Source: Ashinkailepas kermadecensis (Eukaryota; Arthropoda; Thecostraca; Neolepadidae). Taken from it: a DNA stretch of 64,000 nucleotides. Made by a program: the position numbers and the translations under genes. Of the stretch, positions 24,651 through 37,515 are shown one piece after another (within the stretch, counting starts at the first letter, position 1; every line of letters begins with the position of its first letter). The notes under the pieces were generated by a model. It ran no database searches and was not told where the DNA came from. It saw only the letters and a list, made by a program, of their open reading frames with translations. Where the stretch lies: positions 791,001-855,000 of the forward strand of contig JAOTOM010005136.1 in NCBI GenBank assembly GCA_034440615.1, read 5' to 3'.

Positions 24651-25060
24651 CATTTGCCTTCCTCAGTCAATTGCTTCATTGCTTTGGAATTATCGATTTC
24701 TGTTTTTTTTCGTCACACATTTTGTTCCAATGTATGGTGACCTGATGATGATAAGTGCATGGGGTTGCGTACAACTGACGCGAATGAATAGCCCACGCCT
24801 CGTAAACACTGCTGTTGCACATAAAAGCAACTACACAAGTAACTATATACATGTAACTACACACAGGAAATATATACACACAGGTAGCAGCAACACACAG
24901 GTAACATACACATGCAGGTAACTACATATGTATCCTCCCTGGTAATCACAGGAGCAAGCACATTTCCAATAATAACACAAACAATTTACATTTCCAACCA
25001 ATTGTGGACTGTTAGCTTCCCAGTGTTCGTGTATGTCGAAGCACACACTGGCACACCGCT
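24651..25060. other. Spacer with short ACACAGGTAAC repeats
   Basis: Degenerate ACACAGGTA/ACTACACA repeats lie at 24830-24930; otherwise single-copy. Confidence 0.55.
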
Positions 25061-25061
25061 G

Positions 25062-25972
25062 CAGGCGGGTATGTCAGTCCTGCAGCTCAGCTCGTCAGCC
25101 AGTATGTCAGTCCTGCAGCTCAGCTCGTCAACCAGTATGTCAGTCCTGCAGCTCAGCTCGTCAGCCAGTACACCGCTGCAGGCGGGTATGTCAGTCATGC
25201 AGCTCAGCTCGTCAGCCAGTATGTCAGTCCCGCAGCTCAGCTCGTCAGCCAGTATGTCAGTCCTGCAGCTCAGCTCGTCAGCTGACACACCGCTGCAGGC
25301 GGGTATGTCAGTCCTGCAGCTCTGCTCGTCAGCCAGTAGCAGCCGCTAGCTGTCAGCCAGTATGTCAGTCCTGCAGCTCAGCTCGTCAGCCAGTGTGTCA
25401 GTCCTGCAGCTCAGCTCGTCAGCCATATGTCAGTCCTGCAGCTCAGCTCGTCAGCCAGTATGTGCCTGCAGCTCGGTCGCCAGCACACCGCTGCAGGCGG
25501 GTATGTCAGTCCTGCAGCTCAGCTCGTCAGACGACACACCGCTGCAGGCGGGTATGTCAGTCCTGCAGCTCAGCTCGTCAGCCAGTACACCGCTGCAGGC
25601 GGGTATGTCAGTCCTGCAGCTCAGCTCGTCAGCCGACACACCGCTGCAGGCGGGTATGTCAGTCCTGCAGCTCAGCTCGTCAGCCAGTATGTCAGTCCTG
25701 CAGCTCAGCTCGTCAGCCGACACACCGCTGTAGGCGGGTATGTCAGTCCTGCAGCTCAGCTCGTCAGCCAGTACACCGCTGCAGGCCGGTATGTCAGTCC
25801 TGCAGCTCAGCTCGTCAGCCAGTACACCGCTGCAGGCGGGTATGTCAGTCCTGCAGCTCAGCTCGTCAGCCAGTACACCGCTGCAGGCGGGTATGTCAGT
25901 CCTGCAGCTCAGCTCGTCAGCCGACACATCGCTGCAGGCGGGTATGTCAGTCCTGCAGCTCAGCTCTTCACC
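25062..25972. repeat. 33/51-bp composite minisatellite
   Basis: Two modules mix. One is 33 bp (TATGTCAGTCCTGCAGCTCA then GCTCGTCAGCCAG); the other is the same plus an 18-bp cassette (TACACCGCTGCAGGCGGG, or with CGACACACC). Cassette-bearing copies dominate after 25480. All module lengths are multiples of 3, so frames stay open on both strands for hundreds of codons. No gene signal. Confidence 0.96.
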
Positions 25973-26510
25973 ACCTTGCCACCCGCCGGTTTTCCTGTGG
26001 GCCTGTTTTGCTGTGCTGTCACCGTTGTTCTGTGTTTTCAGTTTTATTCCTGTTTGCGTTGTCGCTCTGTCCATTACGTCGCATCTGGCGTTGGTTGTCT
26101 GTCGTCATGCGTGTCATTCTGTCATGTCTGTCTGTCGTGCCTGCGTGTTTACTGCGTTTTCGTGAAGAGTCTTATTCCTTGTGACTGGTCCAAGTTTCGG
26201 GAGTGGCCGGCATGATGTCTTGGCATTTGGTTAGGATCCATAGCCTGTAAGGTTCAAATTTCGCTGACTTCTTGGGATGCCAGCCAGTCCACGACTATTC
26301 TGCAGGAGGGAGTAGCGATGCCATGTGGAATACTTAGCTGAGCATGTGGTGTGGGAACCCAAGGTTGTTCTGATGTACTTCATGTCGCATCACTCGACTC
26401 ACCATCAAATAGGAAGCCCACGTTTCGATACCAAGCAACTAGAGAGCGGCACTCATGGAACTTCACAGTTGATTTACCCACACCGATCAAATACAAACAT
26501 GGATTAGTCC
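25973..26510. other. Unrecognised sequence before the LINE
   Basis: C/T-rich then ordinary sequence. The 5' end of the LINE could lie anywhere in its right half. Confidence 0.4.
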
Positions 26511-26935
26511 AGAAAATATCGCACACGACGCACAGTTGCCGGTTGACTCTCGCGCCATCAAGACGTTGCTCTGAGACGTGGACCAGCTATCGTGCTCCGT
26601 GGACGTATCTATCAAGACCAGCCTGCCATCAACTCAACATCTTCACTTCAGACTTCTTACTACTCTTCACCACCAACTTCTAGACCAACCTCTACACCTT
26701 CAACTCGTCTATAGTTTGGTCCAGAGCCGGCTGATCACTCCGCTGCTTTCTCACTGCTTATTATTGCAGTTTCCTAATTTTCATTTTCGTGGGGCGACAC
26801 CCGTCGCTCTTTTCTCATTTCTTTTCTAGTGGGGTGACACCCGTCACCCCACCCGTTTTCGTCATCGTCGTATTTTCGTTCCCTTTGTTCTGCGTGTTTA
26901 TTTAGATTTCATTTGGTAGGGTGTTTTTCCCCGTG

Positions 26936-28521
26936 ATGGGGAAAAAGAGGAAGAAAGGCACCGACCCCAGCTCGCCACAGGACTCTGATTCTGAATTTCC
27001 TCCGCTGACCACACCCGACGACCATCGCACGAACACGGAGTTGGCCTCTGATGTTCCCTCACTGAATTCGACCATTGATGAACCGCGCCGGACAATTCCC
27101 CTTGATGACGCCATGGACGCCCTTTGCACCTCGCCGAACCCTGCTCGTCCCAAGACCTCGACCTCGCCTCAGAATCCAGACCAGACCATCACTCTTCACG
27201 CCGCTGACCCACGCTCGAACCAGACCACGCCCTCCCAACCTGAACCCATCCAGCCCATTGAACCCTACCTCGACAGTGCTGGCTCTTACATTGTAGTCAA
27301 GCCTGTCGAGGAATCCGTTTCCTTCCGCCGTAACAACGTTTTTAGCCGACTAAACAACTCCTTGCCATCTGCTCCCTAGCCAATCCCGACATTGAAGCCC
27401 CTGCCAACGGAACCTTGGTCATTAAAACCCAATCCCGAGCCCAAACCAAAGTCCTCCTCCGCACCACCACATTTTGTGGAAAATCCGTCACCATCACTCT
27501 CCATTCCAACCGCAACACCACCAAGGGCACCGTCTTCGCGCCGGAGCTCCGATTCATGACTGAAGCGGAAATCCAGACGGAGCTCAGGCCGGAGGGGGTG
27601 ACCCACGTCCACCGCATTACCTCCTTTAAAGACGGTCAAAAACGTGATACGAGCCTCCTTGTCCTTACCTTCAATTCTACCAATCTTCCCAAGACCCTAG
27701 TCGCCGGATACCTACGATTCCAAGTCCGTGTCTTTATTCCTAATCCTCTCCGCTGTTTTAACTGTCAGCGCTTCGGCCATGGCAGTAAAACTTGTCGCCA
27801 GTCCGCCCGGTGCCCCAAATGCGGAGAAACACCTCATCCTGACTCCACCTGCTCCAAGCCTGCCCACTGCCTCAGCTGCAACACATCCGATCACCTCACC
27901 ACTTCCAATCAATGCCCAGTTTGGCGCAAGGAGAAGGAGGTATGCGCTGTGAAGGCCACGACCGGGGTGTCATACCCCCAGGCCCGACGGTCTGTCGAGG
28001 CCACCTTCCCATCCGCGAAAACGTACGCTCAGACGGTCACCGTTGCTCCCCCCACACGTCGCGTCACCACTACTTCCATCTCGATGCAAACAGATATTAT
28101 TCCAGGTTTAGCTCCACTTAAAAAACTTACTCCACTGACCACACCGACACCACCCACCCTGGCTCCCAACACCCAGACCACTCCGACACAAACCGCCCCG
28201 ACTCCCAACACACAGACCACTCCGACCAAACAAACGCCAACAAATTCCACAAGGAATTCCAGACCCCGCAGCCATTCGGCTGCCGGGGAGATGCGCGCCA
28301 CTTCCGTGGCTCGGCGACCGGTGCAGGCCGGCGACCACGTGACCCGACCGGCTCCCAGCCGGCGGGCATCCCCAGCGGCAGTGGTGCGCGGCCGAGAGTC
28401 GGCCGCCAAGGTCACCGACCAACCGGACGGCTCGAGTGCAGCCGTCCGACATCAAACAACACGCCCGCCTGACCTCCACGCATGGATGAGGCCCGCACCG
28501 AAAGGTGCACACAAACAATAA
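26936..28521 (+). pseudogene. LINE copy 1 ORF1 (gag-like, zinc knuckles), one frameshift
   Basis: The ATG at 26936 begins MGKKRKKGTDPSSPQDSD and runs to a stop at 27379. The same protein continues in another frame from about 27362 to the TAA at 28519-28521. The C-terminal part has a gag-like region, then CFNCQRFGHGSKTC (27754-27795), CPKCGETPHPDSTC (27811-27852) and a third C-x2-C-x-DH-C knuckle (27868-27915), followed by a T/P/Q-rich basic tail. ORF1 proteins of this group bind the RNA and help reverse transcription. The single break near 27362 is the only damage seen. ORF2 starts 11 bp after the stop. Confidence 0.88.
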
Positions 28522-28532
28522 TATTTCTCCCA

Positions 28533-31500
28533 ATGTCTGTATTTTTACAATGGAATTGCCATAGTTTATTATCCGAATGGGCCGAAATGAAAGCTTTCTT
28601 TAGTATTATCACACCTATTCTCATCGCTCTTGAGGAAACCTGGTTCTTACCCACCGATACATATAATTTCAATCTTTCAAATTACTCACTGTACCGTCAC
28701 GATGAGGTCCGTGGACCACATCGCAGTGGCGGTACAGCACTGTACATCAACAATGATTTTACACATACACAAATTACACTGAATTCACCTTTGCAAGCCG
28801 TAGCTTGTACTTTGCGTTTGCATGGCCGGAATGTGGATGTATGTTCCATTTATATTCCACCACAAACAGATAACACAAACATTTTGATACAATTAGACAA
28901 CCTGATAACACAATTCAAGAATCCTTTCATATTACTCGGCGATTTTAATGCCCATAGCCTAGCGTGGGATAGAACACGCACACTTCCAGACACTCGCGGC
29001 CGCATCGTTGAACAAATTTTAGACCGACATAATTTAGTATTACTGAACACCGGTGAACCAACCTTTTTTCACCTTGGACATCATACAGAAACAGCTATTG
29101 ATTTATCAATATGCTCTCCGACTCTGGCCAATGATTATGATTGGACCATAGACACTGATATTCATGCCAGCGATCATTACCCCATTAAATTAACACCCAC
29201 ATTTTCAACTGCGGCAGATACGACAACAAGTTTTGTCCCTCGCTGGAAAATCTCGAAGGCCGATTGGACAACTTTTCAGGAACTTTCACATATTCAATAC
29301 AACCCCAACATTTCTCCCGTCGAAAACATCAACCAAGTTACCAAAACACTTCTCGAAGCAGCTTCCACCGCCATTCCACTAACAAAACCTTTCACAAAAA
29401 GAACACCAGTCCCCTGGTGGTCGATAGAAGTTTCCCGAGCAATAGCCGCAAGAAAGAGAGCATTTAGAAAATATTTACGCCATCCCGATCAACAAATTTT
29501 AGTCAGCCGTAATTATGAACGTGCGAAGACACGCCGCATCATTCGCGAAGCTCGTCGCCGTTCATGGTCACTTTATCTACAACAAATCACCTCTCGAACG
29601 CCTTTAAGCAAAATCTGGCAGTTAATTCGCCGATTATCAGGACGCACTCCATTTAAATCACTCCCGGTACTCAAAATTCAAAACACCACAATTACAGACC
29701 CACAAACGGTAGTAAATACAATAGCGGATACCATGGCTTACAATAGCTCTGACAAGAACTACAGACCGGAATTTCTACAAAACGCCCACCACACATTTCA
29801 CACCGATTTGGCACAATTCGATTCGGACAACACTGAAACATACAATATCTCATTTCAAGTTTCTGAACTAGATACAGCAATTTCCTCAGCCGGTAATACT
29901 TCTGTAGGTCCCGACAATCTACATTATTCCTTTTTCAGACATTTATCCAATGACACAAAACATTGTATCTTACAAACATTTAATGCATTATGGTCTGGCC
30001 ATACTTTCCCCGAAAACTGGAAGGAAGCCCTCATCATCCCTATTCCAAAACCCGGCAAAACCACAGCAGCCCCAATAATTTCCGACCCATCGCTCTCACC
30101 AGTTCTCTAGGAAAACTTTTCGAACGTATGATTGTAAAAAGACTGACCTGGTACTTAGAAACAAATCATCTGTTATCTCCAATTCAATGCGGTTTTCGTC
30201 ATGGCCATAGTACAATAGATCATCTCATTCGATTAGAAACTGACATACGCCTTGGTGATAAAAAACACGAACACACCATTGCAGTATTTTTAGACATTAA
30301 TAAAGCATATGATATGGTATACAAACCGGCATTAATTTCCAAACTTCTTCACTTCGGCGTCAAAGGAAATTTAGCTCATTATTTGATAGGATTTCTGTCT
30401 GGTTCCCGTCATTTTCATCTCCGGTGCAGGTCAGCGATTTCCGATCCACGTTTTCTACAGAACGGATTACCACAGGGGAGTTGTATTTCACCAGTATTAT
30501 TCAACATCATCATTAATGACATTTTCGATAACATGCCTGCCAATCTATCATACTCGCTGTTTGCGGACGATAGTGCGATTTGGTGTTCCGGCAAAAATTA
30601 TGACCATTGTTTAATTAGATTACAAAAGGCACTTGACCGGATACACCAATGGTCCATCAAATACGGTTTCACATTTTCAGCTCCAAAATCTGCCACAATG
30701 ATATTCAGCAAATCAATTCCGTGCCCAAATCTAGATACACCACTTCACCTCGGAAACACTGACATCCATTTTGTAAATTCGTTCAAATTTCTTGGTGTTA
30801 TTTTCGATCGCAAGCTTTCCATGCACCAGCACGTCAAACACATCCAGGCAAAATATTTCCACAGACTCAACTTATTTCGCTGTATTACGTCTTCATCATT
30901 CGGATCCGATCGTCACACGCTATTACAATTATACAAATCCTTGGTTCTTCCCATCATAGAATATGGCTCCATAGTTTACGCAAGTGGCAGTACCACCGCT
31001 TTGAAGCTTTTGGACACCTTACAAAATAAATTCATTCGCATAGCACTCGGTGCAATGACCACGTCTCCCATTACTTCTCTACAAATCGAATCAGGAATTG
31101 CACCATTAGGTCTCCGAAGAATTGAACAAACACTCCGATACGCCGCAATAATTCAATGTAGAGAACACCACCCCACACACGCATCTTTACAAATTCTCCG
31201 AAATCTACACCACGAATATTTAGGTCCCGCCGAAAAGCGAACCGGGCTTACCATAGCTTCACGCATTAAAACATTTTCTACACAGCTTCAATACAACATT
31301 CCACATATTACAGCTCTCTCTTCACCAACTACACCACCGTGGCAGATGGCTGAGAGACATATTGTCTATCTCACCACCACTCCAAAGTCACAGCTTTGTT
31401 CAGAATACGCCAAACAACAATTCCACCAGTTTCGTTCTCGCTATCATCATGTTCCTTTTGTTTTCACCGACGGATCCAAAGATGCAAATTGCACAGGAAA

Positions 31501-32302
31501 TGCCATTGTTTCCGGAACATACACACAACAACATCGCTTGCCAAATGGGACCTCCGTTTTCATCGCCGAATTACACGCCATTCTCACTGCCCTTCGCTAT
31601 GACCGCAACCGTTCGATTTGTCACCCCATGCGCCATGTCGTCATTTGTTCCGACTCAAAATCTGTTCTTCAATCTCTTTCTTCACTTTCTTTTTCGCACC
31701 ATTGCCATATTTCCATTTATAACACACTTGAAACACTTCATCTGATGGGCATGAAGGTCCGTTTCCTGTGGGTGCCCAGCCACTGTGGCATCCCAGGAAA
31801 CGAGAAAGCAGATCATTTCGCCAAACATTCATTACAATTACCACACATCACAGAAATCCCACCACATTTTGACGCCATCAAATCAACAATACGACAAAAC
31901 ATTCGACATTTTTGGAATCAACAATGGACTGACACAACAAACCACACCCAATTACGTCTCATCAAACCTGTCGTCGAAAACTGGACCACATCATACACAA
32001 AAAACAGACAAGAAGAAAAAGTTCTATCCCGGCTCCGCATAGGTCACACTTTTCTCACACATCGATATATATACACTGCTTCACCTCGACCTTCATGCCC
32101 ATCATGCAACACTCTTCTTACAGTTTCACATATTCTCCTCCACTGTCAACGTTACCATGACCATATAAAAACACTTACCAACTACTGCCGTACACATAAC
32201 ATCCCCTTTTCTTTACCTACACTATTAGGAGATCAGCACCCATTCCTCATTAATCTACTTTTCATTTTTATCCGCAAAACCAACTTGCTTCAAGAACTAT
32301 AG
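28533..32302 (+). pseudogene. LINE copy 1 ORF2 (EN-RT-RNase H), one frameshift
   Basis: The start ATG at 28533 gives MSVFLQWNCHSLLSEW, the usual beginning of an APE-type endonuclease. EN landmarks: an EETW motif, LGDFNAHSLAW (about residue 135) and SDHYPI (about 213). RT: GFRHGHSTIDH, AVFLDINKAYDM (motif A), GLPQGSCISPVLFN (motif B), SLFADDSAIW with catalytic FADD (30560-30571). RNase H: FTDGSKDA (GAC at 31469), IAELHAI, CSDSKS and WVPSHCGIPGNEKAD, so all catalytic acids are present. C-terminus: CPSCNTLLTVSHILLHC. About 1,256 codons in all. A one-base loss near 30059 shifts the frame between the early RT and motif 1; otherwise the frame is open to the TAG at 32300-32302. Confidence 0.92.
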
Positions 32303-32340
32303 ACTGACTATCAAGACATAACTATTCATTCATTCCACTC

Positions 32341-32395
32341 ACGGCACGAAATGGCCTGAGCAGGCCGAAGTGCCCAACCTAACAAAACGAAAGCA
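32341..32395 (+). promoter_or_regulatory. Conserved LINE 3' UTR hairpin (copy 1)
   Basis: GGCACGAAATGGCCTGAGCA followed by GGCCGAAGTGCCCAAC folds as GGCCT-GAGC-AGGCC (32353-32366) inside an outer GGCAC/GTGCC pair. Copy 2 keeps the same stem. It is probably the 3' structure read by the element's RT (inference). Confidence 0.65.
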
Positions 32396-32400
32396 GAAAA

Positions 32401-32490
32401 TATTAATGGAGTGTCAGTACTATTTGAGCCAGACCTACCTGTGCCAAAGCTATCTGTACACTCCGACCTGCCGAAAGGCGTGATTGCTGC
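32401..32490. other. Spacer between the two LINE copies
   Basis: About 90 bp with no match to either LINE copy that I can see. Confidence 0.4.
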
Positions 32491-32644
32491 TGGTTTATCG
32501 CAACTGTTTTTTTCATTTTCGGGGGGAACCCCCTTCCCCCCTTTCTTTTTTTTTTTTTTCTTGGGGGGACCGCCCCCCCCCGCTGTTTATGTTTGGGGTG
32601 ACCTTAAAGGGTTTTTCGGGAAAAAAAGTCCCGTCGCCTTCCTG

Positions 32645-33771
32645 TATTAACGTTTTTGGCGACCAAGCAACTCTCGCTCTGTTACCATCCCGACATCGAG
32701 CCCTACCCGGAACCCTCGTATTAAACCCAAACCCGAGCCCAGACCAAGCCCTCCTCCGTCCCACATTTTGTGGTAAATCCGTCTTCCCTCATTCCAACGA
32801 CATCACAGGGCCGTCTTCGCGCCGGAGCTCCGCTTTGACTGAAGCGGATATCGGACGGGCTAGGCCGGAGGGTGACCACGTCCACCGCATTCCTCATTTA
32901 AAGACGGCCAGAAACGCGATACAAGCCTCATGTCCACCTTCAACTCTACAACTCTTCCATGCCCTCCTGCCGGCTATCCGTTAGTCCGCGTATTTATTAA
33001 ATCCTTGCTGTTTAATTGTCAGCGTCGGGCATGGGAGTAAGACGTGTCGCCAAACCGCCCGATGCCCTAAATGCGGAGAAACACCCCATCCTGATTACCT
33101 GCTCCAAGCCTGCGCACTGCCTCAGCTGTAACGTCCGATCACCTCACACATCCAACCAATGTCCAGTTTGGCGCAGGAAAGGAAGTGTGCGCTGTCAAGG
33201 CCACGACCGGGTGTCATACCCCAGGCCCGACGGTCTGTCGAGGCCGCATCCTCAACTAAAACTTACGCCCAGGCGGCCACCGTTGCTCCCCCACGTCGCG
33301 TGAACACTATTTCTGCCTCGATGCAAACAGACATGATTCAGGTTTAGCTCCACTAAAAAACTCACTCCACTGACCACACCGACACAAACCACCCTGGCTC
33401 CCAACACTCAGACCACTCCGACACAAACCACCCTGGCTCCCAACACTCAGACCACTCCGGCTCCAAACAAACGGACCACTCCAGGGAGGAGTGATAGACC
33501 CCGCAGTCACTCCGCTGCGGGAACAAATTTCGTTCCCGTCAGTGGGCCGCCGGTCAACGCGGCTTGTCCAGCGCCGGCCGGCGACCGTGACCGACCAACT
33601 CCCAGCCGGCGGGCATCCCCGCGGCAGTGGCCGGCCGACGTGAGTCGGCCGCCAGGTCACCGGTCGGTCGGACGGTTCAGGCGGATCAACCGCCGCCGGA
33701 CTCACAACACACATGCCTGCCGAGCTGAAATCGTGGCTGCGCCAGGCACCGAAAGGTTCCGACACATATTA
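32645..33771 (+). pseudogene. LINE copy 2 ORF1 remnant
   Basis: Fragments match copy 1 ORF1: the gag-like region from about 32650, knuckle traces (TTTAATTGTCAGCG near 33010, AAATGCGGAGAAACACC near 33070, CTCAGCTGTAACG near 33120), and the T/P-rich tail. Small deletions every 10-30 bases break the frame throughout; only 60-150 codon pieces remain. Confidence 0.8.
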
Positions 33772-33778
33772 ATTTTCA

Positions 33779-36700
33779 ATGTCCATATTTCTACCATGGA
33801 ACTGCCGTAGTTTGATTTCCAAATGGGCAGAAATGAAAGCCTTTTAGCATCTTAACTCCGATTCTCATCGCACTCCAGAAACATGGTTTTGCCTACAGAC
33901 ACATATAATTCAATCTTTTAATTACTCACTGTACCGTACGATGAGGTCCGTGGACCCATCGCAGTGGCGGTGCAGCTGTACATCAACAATGATTTTAACA
34001 TCACAAATTACACTTATTCATCTTTACAAGCCGTAGTTGTACTTTACGTTTCCAGGGGAGGAATATAGACGTATGTTTTTTTTATTTTCCCCCACACAAA
34101 AAAAAAAAAAAATTTTTGAAAAAATAAAAAAACAAAATTTAAAAAAATTTTTTATTTAAGCGATTAGCTAGCCGCGTGTGTAATTGTCCCAACTGCGGCG
34201 TTTATGTGCAATTTGTTTTTAACGGGCTTTTCTCGGCCGAACTGTATTTGACAATTTGCTCTCCAACTCTGGCCAACGATTTCGATTGGCCATAGACCAG
34301 ATATTCATGACGAATATTACCCCATCAAATTAATACCAACTTTTTCAACTTCTACTGATAACACACCCAATTTTATCCCACGCTGGAAAATTTCAAAAGC
34401 CGATTGGACAACATTTCAGGAACTTTCTTATATTCAATACAACCCCAACATTTCTCCCGTCGAAAACATCAACTCAATTGATGTTTTGATCAATGATCAA
34501 TTGATCAACTCAATTGATGTTCACACACACTTTTCGAAGCAGCATCCACCACAATTCCACTCACGAAACCTTTCACAAAACGCAACCCAGTACCTTGATG
34601 GTGTCTAGAAATTTCACAAGCAATTGCGGTTCGAAAAAGAGCATTCAGGAAGTATTTACGACATTCCAATCAAGAAAATTTAACCACCCGTAACCGTGAC
34701 CCGGCGAGAACCGCCGCACCATTCGCGATGCTAAGCGACGTTCATGGTCCTCATATCTACAGCAGCTCACTTTTCAAACACCTTTCAATAAAATTTGGCA
34801 AGTAATCCGACGTTTGTCCGGACGCTCCCCATTTAAATCTCTACCGGCCCACAAAATCCACAATCTCACCATTACAGACCCACAAACCATAGTAAATACC
34901 ATAGCTGATACCATAGCCCATAATAGCTCCGATGAGAACTACCGACCTAATTTCTTACAAAATGCACATCACACTTTTCACACCAATCTCGACCTCTTTG
35001 ATTCCGACAATGCCGAGTACTACAATGGTTGTTTTCATCTTTCTGAACTGGAGAATGCCATTTCATCCGCCGGTAGCACTTCAGTAGGGCCTAAGAAATT
35101 ACATTATTCCTTCTTTCGACATCTATCTGACCACACCAAACAATGCATCTTTGACACATTTAATTCATTATGGTCAAATCATATCTTTCCTGAAGCATGG
35201 AAAAAAGCTATCATCTTCCCAATTCCAAAACCCGGCAAAGACCATAGTAACCCAAGTAATGTTGGACCCATTGCACTCACCAGTTGTTTAGGAAAACTTT
35301 TTTAACGAATAGTTATTAAAAGACTGACCTGGCATCTGGAAACAAATTCACTTCTATCTACCATTCATTGTGCTTTTCGGCGAGGACGCAGCACCATAGA
35401 TCAACTTATTAGGTTAGACACAGACATCCGCCTAGGCTACAAAAAACATGAACACACAGTCGCAGTATTTTTAGACATAAGCAAAGCTTACGATATGGTT
35501 TTCAAACCCGCATTACTTTTCAAAATTCAGCAACTCGGTAGCTCTAAAAGGACACTTAGCTCATTATTTAGTAGGTTTTTTATCCGGTGCTTGCCCATTC
35601 CACATCAGGTGCCGGTCAGCCATCTCCGATCCACATATTCTTCAGAATGGACTGGCACAGGGAAGCTGCATTTCACCAGTTTTATTCAACCTCATCATTG
35701 ACGATCTTTTCACCGACATGCCTATTAATATATCATACTCCTTGTTTGCCGATGACAGCGCAATTTGGTGTTCCGGAAAAAATTACGAGCATTGTTTATT
35801 TCACCTACAAAACGCACTAGACAAAATACATCAATGGTCCCTGAAGTATGGTTTCATTTTTTCGGCCCCAAAATCTGCAACACTGATATTTAGTAAATCA
35901 ACACCTTGCCCATATCCAGATACACCACTTCACCTCGGAAACAATTATATACCTTTTGTAACTTCGTTTAAATTTCTTAATATTAGTTTTGACCGTAGGC
36001 TTTCCATGCATAAACACATCAAACACATCCAGCACAAATGTTTTCACCGACTTAATTTATTTCGATGCATCACTTCTTCATCACTTGGAGCCGACCGTCA
36101 TACACTTCTACTACTTTACAAATCTTTAGTTCTACCCATAATTGAATATGGATCCGTAGTATATACCGGTGCTAGCACATCCTCCTTACACATTTTAGAC
36201 ACCATTCAAAATAAATTTATCCGTATCGCACTCGGTGCAATGACAACTTCACCCATCATTTCTTTAGAAGCAGAATCAGGAATTCCTCCACTAGCTCTCC
36301 GTAGAATGCAGCAAACTCTTAGGTACGCCTCCAAAATTCAACTTCACGCAAACCACCCCACACACGCGTCATTACAAATTCTGCCAAATTTACATCATGA
36401 CTATTTAGGTCCAGCCGAAAAACGAACTGGTCTCACTATAGCTTCTCGAGTCAAAACATTTTCTGAACAACTTCATTTCACTATTCCACGCATTACTTCT
36501 CTTTCTCCACCTACTACAACACCGTGGCGGATGGCCGAACGACACATTCTTTATCTGACCACCACCCCAAAATCACAACTTTGTCCGGAATATGCAAAAC
36601 ATACAACAACAATTTCACCAATTTCGTTCTCGTTATCGTCCTGTTCCTTTTGTTTTAACCGACGGATCAAAAGACGCCAACCTCACTGGAAATGCCATAG

Positions 36701-37515
36701 TTTCGGATACACATACAAAACAGCATCGCTTGCCAAACGGAACCTCCATTTTCATCGCAGAATTGCACGCCATCCTCATTGCTCTTCGCTATGTCCGCAA
36801 CAGTTCAATTTGTCACCCCATGCGCATTGTTGTTATTTGTTCCGACTCCAAATCTGCTCTTCATTCACTTTCTTCACTTTCTTTTTCGCACCATTTCCAT
36901 ATCTCCACTTACGATACCCTTGAAATACTTTATCTGATGGGCGTGAAGGTCCGTTTCCTGTGGGTGCCCAGCCACTGCGGCATCCCAGGAAACGAAGAAG
37001 CCGACAAATTAGCCAAAGCATCATTACACCTCCAAAACATCACAGAAATTCCAACACATTTTGAAGGCATTAAATCATCCATACAACAGAGCATTCGACA
37101 TTTTTTTAAACCAAAACTGGACACAAAACACAAATCATACACAATTACGTTTCATCAAAACTGCTGTCGATATCTGGATCACATCGTATAAAAAAACCGA
37201 CACGAAGAAAAAGTTCTATCACGTTTACGCATCGGCCATACTTTTCTTACCCATCGATATATATACACGGCTTCACCTCAACCTTCATGCTCATCATGCA
37301 ACACATATCTTACAGTTCGACATATTCTCCTTCATTGTCAGAAGTCAGAGGTCAGAAGTCAGAAGTACCAAGGCCCACGAAAAACACTGACAGATTTTTG
37401 CCATACACACAAAATTCCTTTTACTCTGCCTACACTATTAGGGGATGAACATCCAATTCTCATCAAACTACTTTTCAATTTTCTCCGCAATACAAACCTG
37501 TTCCAAGATTTATAG
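33779..37515 (+). pseudogene. LINE copy 2 ORF2 remnant (EN-RT-RNase H)
   Basis: The ATG at 33779 gives the same FLPWNCRSLISKWAEMKA-type start as copy 1, then the EN is broken. 34081-34260 holds homopolymer-rich unreadable sequence where the EN centre should be. RT pieces run at 34814-35305, ending in TAA (35303-35305) where copy 1 has GAA, then in other frames to 35718-36600, with SLFADDSAIW intact. RNase H continues at 36592-37191 with FVLTDGSKDA, IAELHAI, CSDSKS and GIPGNEEAD. A palindromic insertion lies at about 34475-34525, and an 8-bp TCAGAAGT expansion near 37338-37365. Confidence 0.85.

Larger units (their letters stand above)
26520..32400 (+). mobile_element. I/Nimb-group LINE, copy 1 (near full length)
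   Basis: A non-LTR retrotransposon with 5' UTR, ORF1 (gag-like, three CCHC-type knuckles), ORF2 (endonuclease, RT, RNase H, C-terminal CHC), and a 3' UTR ending in a short A-rich tail (AACAAAACGAAAGCAGAAAA). RT followed by RNase H is the layout of the I superfamily; Nimb is my best guess. Each ORF has one frameshift, so the copy is young or contains sequencing indels. The 5' boundary is approximate because I found no target duplication. A second copy follows in the same orientation. Confidence 0.9.

Noticed and set aside
25033..26215. Cysteine- and serine-rich ORFs of 260-380 codons
   Set aside because: Frames kept open by modules of 33 and 51 bp; no start context, domain or gene around them.
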